64,000 bases of DNA. It comes from Arctopsyche grandis. Lineage: Eukaryota > Arthropoda > Insecta > Trichoptera > Hydropsychidae. Made by a program: the position numbers and the translations under genes. The notes beneath the pieces are model-generated. The model made no database searches and was not told where the DNA came from. It saw only the letters and a program-made list of their open reading frames with translations. The stretch spans positions 25,078,839-25,142,838 of the forward strand of contig NC_135356.1 of assembly GCF_051622035.1 (NCBI RefSeq), in the 5' to 3' direction. Each line of letters begins with the position of its first letter. Within the stretch, counting starts at the first letter, position 1. Shown here one piece after another: positions 56,498-64,000 of the stretch.

Positions 56498-57233
56498 GCA
56501 GCGTTTCCCAACCTTTTTTGACTCGCGTACCACTTGATAGTACATAGCGCTAAATTGTACCACCATATAAAAATGATTGTATTTCATGAAATTTGTTTTT
56601 GCAAGTTTAATTATCATATATAGTATTTGCATGGTAAGGAATATGAAGACAGGATACACGCAATATGTAGATCTGTTTTGGTAAGAAATTGTGTGGAAAA
56701 AAAGTTATTTGTGGAGTCACAATTATAATATGCTCAAAGTTTAATATATTTATCTACTATCTTGTCACACTTCTATTATTGATAGTAAAAATAATATTGA
56801 TGGTTTTAATAAAAACAAAAAATTACAAAGTACATATTATACGTTTTCTTTTCATTAAATCTCCTTAAAAAATAAATTTAAACAGATCCTTGTACTTATT
56901 TTTTTAAAATTAGGTTCAAATGATGCGAGATTTACCCCTAAGTCTGGAGCTGGATTCATTCGATTTCTATACTTGTCTTATTAAAATATATGAAGAGAAA
57001 GCTATCTCAACCAGTTCAGTGCCAGTAAACGACAGAAATTTAAGCTCTATGTCATAAAGCTGTTCATGTTCACAAAAATTAATAACCTTATTTATTTCGA
57101 ATTCTGTTTTTAAATGCTATAATTTGAAAGTTCAATGAAGTTCTCCTTTTCCTCGGTAGCTGTCCGAAAATTTTCATTATCAAAGGGGTTTGAAATCAAA
57201 TTGTTTGCTTCTTAAGGTTTGGGGAAGCACTGC
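56498..57233. mobile_element. Possible hAT element with CAGCGTTTCCCAACC end
   Basis: The left end CAGCGTTTCCCAACCTTTTT followed by CTCGCGTACCAC is a common hAT end. An imperfect right end GGTTTGGGGAAGCACTG lies at 57217-57233. There is no matching 8-bp duplication, so the extent is uncertain. Confidence 0.4.
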
Positions 57234-57250
57234 GTAAAAGACGATTACAG

Positions 57251-57390
<140 letters not shown>

Positions 57391-57590
57391 GGATCCGGAT
57401 GTGAAGGATTCCAAATGAAACGCGCAGGTTAAGTCAGAACTATTTATTATAACATGTCGTCGGGCTCGTTCTCCAACAAGTGACCATAACAGCACGCATC
57501 CGGTCTCTCCCATGCATACCACACACATACTTTATCCCTAGCAGTTTGGCCAACCACAAATACGGCTCGGCTCGTTTAAAAATCATTCCT

Positions 57591-57594
<4 letters not shown>

Positions 57595-57669
<75 letters not shown>
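57595..57669. repeat. (TA)n microsatellite
   Basis: Pure TA repeat. Confidence 0.95.
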
Positions 57670-57673
<4 letters not shown>

Positions 57674-59697
57674 CACCCACTAGCGTAATTTGCGAAACTT
57701 GTGACAAATTTGACAAACATGTGGGAAACACGTATTTACTTTAACACTGGTAGATAGATTGAATAGCAACCCACATGTGGTGGTGAAAAAAACCGAAACT
57801 TCTGCATTACAAGAATTTTCCCAGTAAAATTTAATTTATTTATACACAAAACTTAATTAAAGTTAATCCAAATTAGGTTTAAACATACACCACCCGTTTT
57901 AAAAGTCACGTAAATATGCCAAAGATGACGGCGATTCTTCATTTTTCATAGTTTGAAAAGCATCGACCCACATTCTACGTATTTGGGTCGAGTGTGAACG
58001 TTTAGTGCCATAGTTTAAATCCAGCCCAAGATATACATACCCTGTACAAAGTACATGCAATACATACCTAGCACTAAATTTCAGAACTGATTCGCATTTT
58101 TAGAGACAAGATACAGCAAAATCGCAGTTTCCCAACTTGTAAAACGCTAGAGTGTAAGCGATGAGTGCAATTGACGCCTTAATACAGCTATTGTGTTATT
58201 TGAATGTCGCAATGAAACAGCCAATTATGTGTATGTGTGTTGTTTTATTTTATTTTTTATTTTTGGGTATTTTAAGAACTTTGGATGCACTCGGGTGAAA
58301 GAGAGACAGAGATTAAAAATAGCACAAAAGGGTTAGAGTGAGTTCAAAAAAGGTTAAAAGTGCACTTCACATCGGAGAGTCTCTTGTTAACTTCAACCAT
58401 CGCCCAACATCTCAAAATTCGTATAATAACGAAAAAAATCATTGTTACATGAAAGTTGTGGAAGCTGTGTCGGTTCATTATGTGTGCATAATTAATAAAA
58501 CACAGTTATATATGTCACTGGGAAACCACTTTATTGAATATTACAACAGAATTAAGCAATATGTTTTCGCAAAATGTATTTTTGTGTTCATTATATTTAG
58601 ATATTCATATTTCATTTTGTTCTAAGACAGATTAAATGTGATTCAAAATTCTATCATTAACATTTATCATAAACAAATAGTAGTGACATATAATTTACAT
58701 AAAAACTATGCTATTCACATCTTACATATTCGTATCCAACGCGAGGGTTGTTTTGTGAAATTATTTTTAAAAGCAATTGTTAAAATTCAGACACAGGTAT
58801 TATATATTCAGATGTATATTGCATACATGCATAAAGTGCAGACTCACAGCTGGGTTGGAGTTTCGAATAATAAACAAAAATACATTGTATACATATATTA
58901 AAATTGCGCCGTAGCTATTGCAACATTTAAACAAAGTTGTTTGTGTTCGAACATTTCATCAAAAAACTAAAGAAACAAAACTAGAGCCGCTCACGCGTAA
59001 AATTTCAAAGCTTTTACAAAAACAACTCTCGCCAAACGGTTCGCAAATTCGCAACCAAAGTAGATGTAACCAACAACATACATATTGACTTGTGCATTGC
59101 CTCTGGGCAAAGCAAATGAAGATATGCGCAAATACCATAGCTTTTATTTCATATTTATTTAATATTAAATAGTAGAGTAGTAATATTTGGATTAATATAG
59201 TAGTAATTTTATAAGCAGATATATTTGAGTTAGCTTTGAGAAGTGATAAACATCCATTTTATTAATAATAATTATTATAATAATGACAGAGAATACATTG
59301 TAAACTGCAATTTTTTTTCCTACGTGAAGCTTGAGAAAGAAGCCTCTACACATACATATATAGTTTATATAATAAGTAATATCTGTGCAAACAATTTATA
59401 AAGTATTCACACGCATGCGCAAAATTTAAAACAAAATAAAATAATCATATAATATCGCAAAACTATTTCTAAAAAACATTTATATATTTTTTTTCATTAT
59501 CTAAAATCATTTATTATTATTATTATATACTATTTATCATACTACATACTACACTACATACTACACATTTCTACGATAATTTCAATATATGATTAAATGT
59601 ATAATATTTTTAGAACATCAATCTGAATAATTTCAGAACTTAATACCTGTTTAACCAACAACATCATTTGACTACCGCAATTTTTTTTTCACATTAG

Positions 59698-59830
<133 letters not shown>

Positions 59831-60930
59831 GTAGTTTATATTATATTTCACACGTTTCTACAATATTAATTAATTGAATATTATTATAATTTTAATTGGC
59901 AAAGTTCACTCTTTTTATTTGAACACTTACCACAGACACAAGTGTTACTAAACGCTAAACAAGTCAAGGAAAGTTATGGAATCTAATGAGACCGTCGTAA
60001 ACATACGCAAATTAAATCCACCAGCACAATCATCTGAATATTAAGCCGAATATGAATCTGGATTTACACAGGCATCTTCGGCTACCCTACAATCGGACCG
60101 ACGGCCTCAACTAACCATACTTTTTGTTTAGAATAGGACCTGTTGGTTAGAATTGCCTTTACAGGCTTAAATCTTATCTAAAATTTGGCAAAACATCGTT
60201 ACAAACGGCAATTGAGCTTAATGGGTGCATTTTGAAGTTACATATAACAAGTCCTTTATGTATGTATATATGTGTATGTAATATACAATCAAGAAATATT
60301 TCATTTAGATGCAAGTAAATCTAACATTTCCTGATGATGAATCATATTATAATAGTAATAGTATTATTAAATATATTTATTTTAATTAAATCTGCAACAG
60401 TATGTTGATTTTCTACACATCAAGATATAATATAAATTTAGGACTTCTACACATCAAGATATAATAAAGTCTCTAGGACACAATTTTTGGGTGTTAGGGA
60501 CGCCAAATTTGGCTGAACGATGTAATTAAATAGAAAATATGTATATTTTTCATAATTATAATTACATCAACAAAACAAGTAATTTACATTGTTTCATTTC
60601 TACAAAATAGCAATTTTCAAATACAATCTTAATGTTACTTACAGGTAATTCAACACACACCTTTTCTACTACTTCAAAATGGGCACCATTTGGAAAAAAA
60701 CAATTGTTGATCATTATGGGGGGAGGGGAGGGGGGATAAATGATGATCTTTTTTATTTAAAACTTAATTTTTCGCATGATTTTCCCGTTTACATCGACAC
60801 AATATATGTACATATGTAGATATACTTTTGCAAAGTGCACATTTTACGCGACAAAACTTACTATCGAAATCTTTCATATGACAAACATGAAAAAACAGAA
60901 GTTGACTTTTCATCCATCTTATGTATATCT

Positions 60931-60935
<5 letters not shown>

Positions 60936-61013
<78 letters not shown>
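60936..61013. repeat. (TA)n microsatellite
   Basis: Pure TA repeat. Confidence 0.95.
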
Positions 61014-61015
<2 letters not shown>

Positions 61016-61974
61016 TGGATGGCTAAAATTGAAGATACCATGGAATACTGGTGACTGAAACTAAATAGTAATTAAACATATATTTTTTAATTATTTTAAA
61101 TATCAAATAATATAAGAGATATTCATATTTTAAAAAAATTATATTTTTGAACAATTATTCGCCCATGGTCGACTCTTTCGCCATCCTTCAAATTTTTCAT
61201 GAATAAAATTATAATATAAAATAAATAAGACTAGAATTATGTAGGTTCGTTAAAATTTTACGCATAAGAATGGACATTATGATTAGTAATACTGTTGTAA
61301 ATAATTTTTGCTTTTTTTTTAATTTTTGTCAATTTTGATTGTACATTTCACATAGTATTAAGGAAGTGCACACGGTGTACATGTAAATATCATATATGTA
61401 TATATGCTTATTAAAGTGTGCGACAACTTACTAAGAAAATTCATCAGAATTGTGTTTAGAAATACATACATATATGTACACAAACTCTAGTGGGATTTAA
61501 TTATCTCGCCCGTATTAATCGTATCCATCGTATTTATATTTGAGTGTGCAGTCTGGTGAGTCAAGCGTATCGTCATGTATAATAAATATACATATTATAT
61601 ATTATAACGTAAGTAATGTATATTTACATAATATAAAGTATATTTCCAAATATCAGTTTTAGAAGTTTAGATTGTCTATTAAGAATTTTATCTTTCTATT
61701 TTAACATTCAATTAATCCCCTCCCCCCTAATTTAAATAAAATTAAGTGCTTTCCTAATAATTCAAGAATTAAATTCATATATTACAGTAAATTGATTATT
61801 TAATTTAATAATTTAATTCTTACATCTAGTAATAAGTATTATTTATTTCTACTCAATATATTTTTTTTATCAAAAAGAAAAATATTCTAAAACATTTAAG
61901 TGTTTTAGAATAAATATCCATAAATATGGAGTTCGATAAGCTCTATGAAAAGAAATTGGGGATTACAATCACAA

Positions 61975-62178
<204 letters not shown>

Positions 62179-62497
62179 GTACATATGTATATTATAAATA
62201 CACGAAATCGGTGGATAGAAATATGTACGATTTCAATTTTATATCATAACAGTTCGAGTGTATTTATAAAAAAAAACAAATTGCACGTTATAAAAATAGT
62301 CATCTTGGTCCTGTACCCGATAGAATTTAGATGCTTTCATAATATTTATTTTTTTAGCAAGTACATTTTGGCACAATAAAATCTATAACACACACGGTTA
62401 TAGATTCATTTTGCGACATTTTTCAACATCTAAATAAACGAAAACAAACTTCTTCATTTACCTATTACACCATTTCATATTAAATCTGATAAACTAT

Positions 62498-62504
<7 letters not shown>

Positions 62505-62573
<69 letters not shown>
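62505..62573. repeat. (TA)n microsatellite
   Basis: Pure TA repeat. Confidence 0.95.
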
Positions 62574-62577
<4 letters not shown>

Positions 62578-64000
62578 ATTCGTCTCAAAAATAAATAAAA
62601 AACAAAGGAACGATTCATTTAAATTGTCATATAAATAAATAAAAAGGGAGACTAGAAAATAATTGTAATTATGACATTTTACATGATATTAGAGTATCTA
62701 AACGTTTTCCATACATAAGTTTCCTTATCGCTTTACTTAACCATTCGTAATCGAAGAATTATAAAATATTTTACTCTCTTAATAATTTTATCACATTGAC
62801 TTGCGCTAAATGGGCAATTATTTAATTATAATTTCATTTTTTTAACGCGGCTTTGTTGCCGCAAAACTGCATTTAGTAAATTTTAAAATCGTCATAACAA
62901 GTGACCAAATACCGTGTACATATATGAATAATAGCATACCATTTGATATCGATATGATTTAGTGCTCATTTGCATCAATATTTTTTATACGAAAAGATTT
63001 GACAGAACTGTTAGACAATTATTTATGTCAAATATTTTTTTATAAAATTCATCGACGATGAAATTTAAATAAATAGTTTTTTTTTGATAAAAGACGTACT
63101 AGAAAATATTCATTTAAAAGGTACTTTTTCTGGTCCGAAAAGAAGACCCCTTTTAAGAGAGAAGGGGTGTAAATTCTAAATAATTATATCAAGTAATATT
63201 TATGAAATTATCACACATGTATAGGGACACATAGGGACAGAGCAATAAGAATAAAGATATACAAAAATACAATCTTCAGATAAAAAGAGCATAAAAATCT
63301 AGTATTTTTTTTTCGTCATTATTATTGGATAATAAACGCTTTAAATAAAATGGACCATTGTTTCAGCCTCGTTAATACTGATTGTTGAAAACTGAATTTA
63401 ATTACATATATATATATATATAGAAGATGATTTTTTTTTCCATCGCGACTTTGATTTGACGATTGATTGCGAGATCATGATCTCACCGTTTTTAATTATT
63501 TTATACCTGTATACATACATATATTCATACATACATATATTATGCATGACGGTAAATGTTTAAAAAAAAGGAAAATAACAAACAAACACAAACATCGCAC
63601 TTCCAATACAAAACAGGCCGAAGTCAAAAAATGTTTAAGTTCAGTCAAGTGTATAATAATAAACTTCGATTTTAAAGATAGCCTGTTTTGCATCGGATTT
63701 TGAATGCAAGGTGCTTTGGTTACTGTTTTTATTTCATACATATATACATACATATGTTGATAAAGAAAATCATTGAGCAATGAACATTTACCGCCTCATA
63801 GATTATATGTTTATGTACAGGTATGATAGATAGAAACATACTCAGCCTTAGCGAGAACGAGTGTGAAGTCTGTTTGAGTGTTTCAAATGTATTTTGGATA
63901 TATTATCTATGTATAATGCGTGCAATGCTTATATTCTGGTCTCGTACATGGGTTTCGGCAGGAAAGAGCTTCCATGTGCTGACATATTCAACCTGGTGGG

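Overview
This window is AT-rich nuclear DNA from an insect. The main evidence is a ZAD-type C2H2 zinc-finger gene (a family expanded in insects), spliceosomal introns with GT..AG ends, and a dense mix of insect-type transposons. The order of insect cannot be fixed from the sequence. No bacterial or viral gene organisation is present.

Layout. (1) 1-4411, minus strand: the 5' part of DYNC2I1 (WDR60), the intermediate chain of the cytoplasmic dynein-2 that drives retrograde transport in cilia. Three exons are visible and the gene runs off the left edge. An RFX X-box-like palindrome lies 454 bp upstream of the start codon. (2) 4.4-9 kb: mostly unassigned AT-rich DNA, with a TTAA-flanked piggyBac-like MITE and one doubtful ORF. 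(3) 9075-10546, minus: a three-exon gene for a 158-residue protein with a basic His-rich start, an acidic tail and a C-terminal CaaX-like Cys cluster. (4) 11-13 kb: foldback MITEs built from repeated GGTCAC phrases. (5) 15227-15867, plus: an apparently bicistronic gene encoding two small single-pass membrane proteins separated by 8 nt. (6) 17.6-21 kb: nested repeats, including a solo LTR. (7) 21411-35322, plus: an 18-exon ZAD/C2H2 gene (predicted 807 residues, 16 fingers). It has a 6 kb first intron full of transposons (foldbacks, a dead Tc1-like element, a tRNA-derived SINE) and an alternative set of 3' exons at 38624-40027. A small two-exon gene (118 residues) lies antisense in between, and its stop codon overlaps the stop codon of the zinc-finger gene. 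(8) 40-64 kb: no convincing host gene. It holds SINEs, foldbacks, several hAT elements with clear 8-bp target duplications (one nested in another), a 5'-truncated jockey-like LINE, a mariner-type transposase fragment and long (TA)n tracts.

Genes and exons were assembled by hand from open frame, phase and splice-site consensus. No transcript or database check was possible. The host genes show no functional linkage to one another; the cilium gene, the transcription factor and the small membrane proteins look like ordinary chromosomal neighbours. The most unusual points are the bicistronic small-protein gene, the zinc-finger gene's alternative tails with an antisense gene, the X-box at the cilium gene, and the wealth of small transposons whose boundaries can be read directly.
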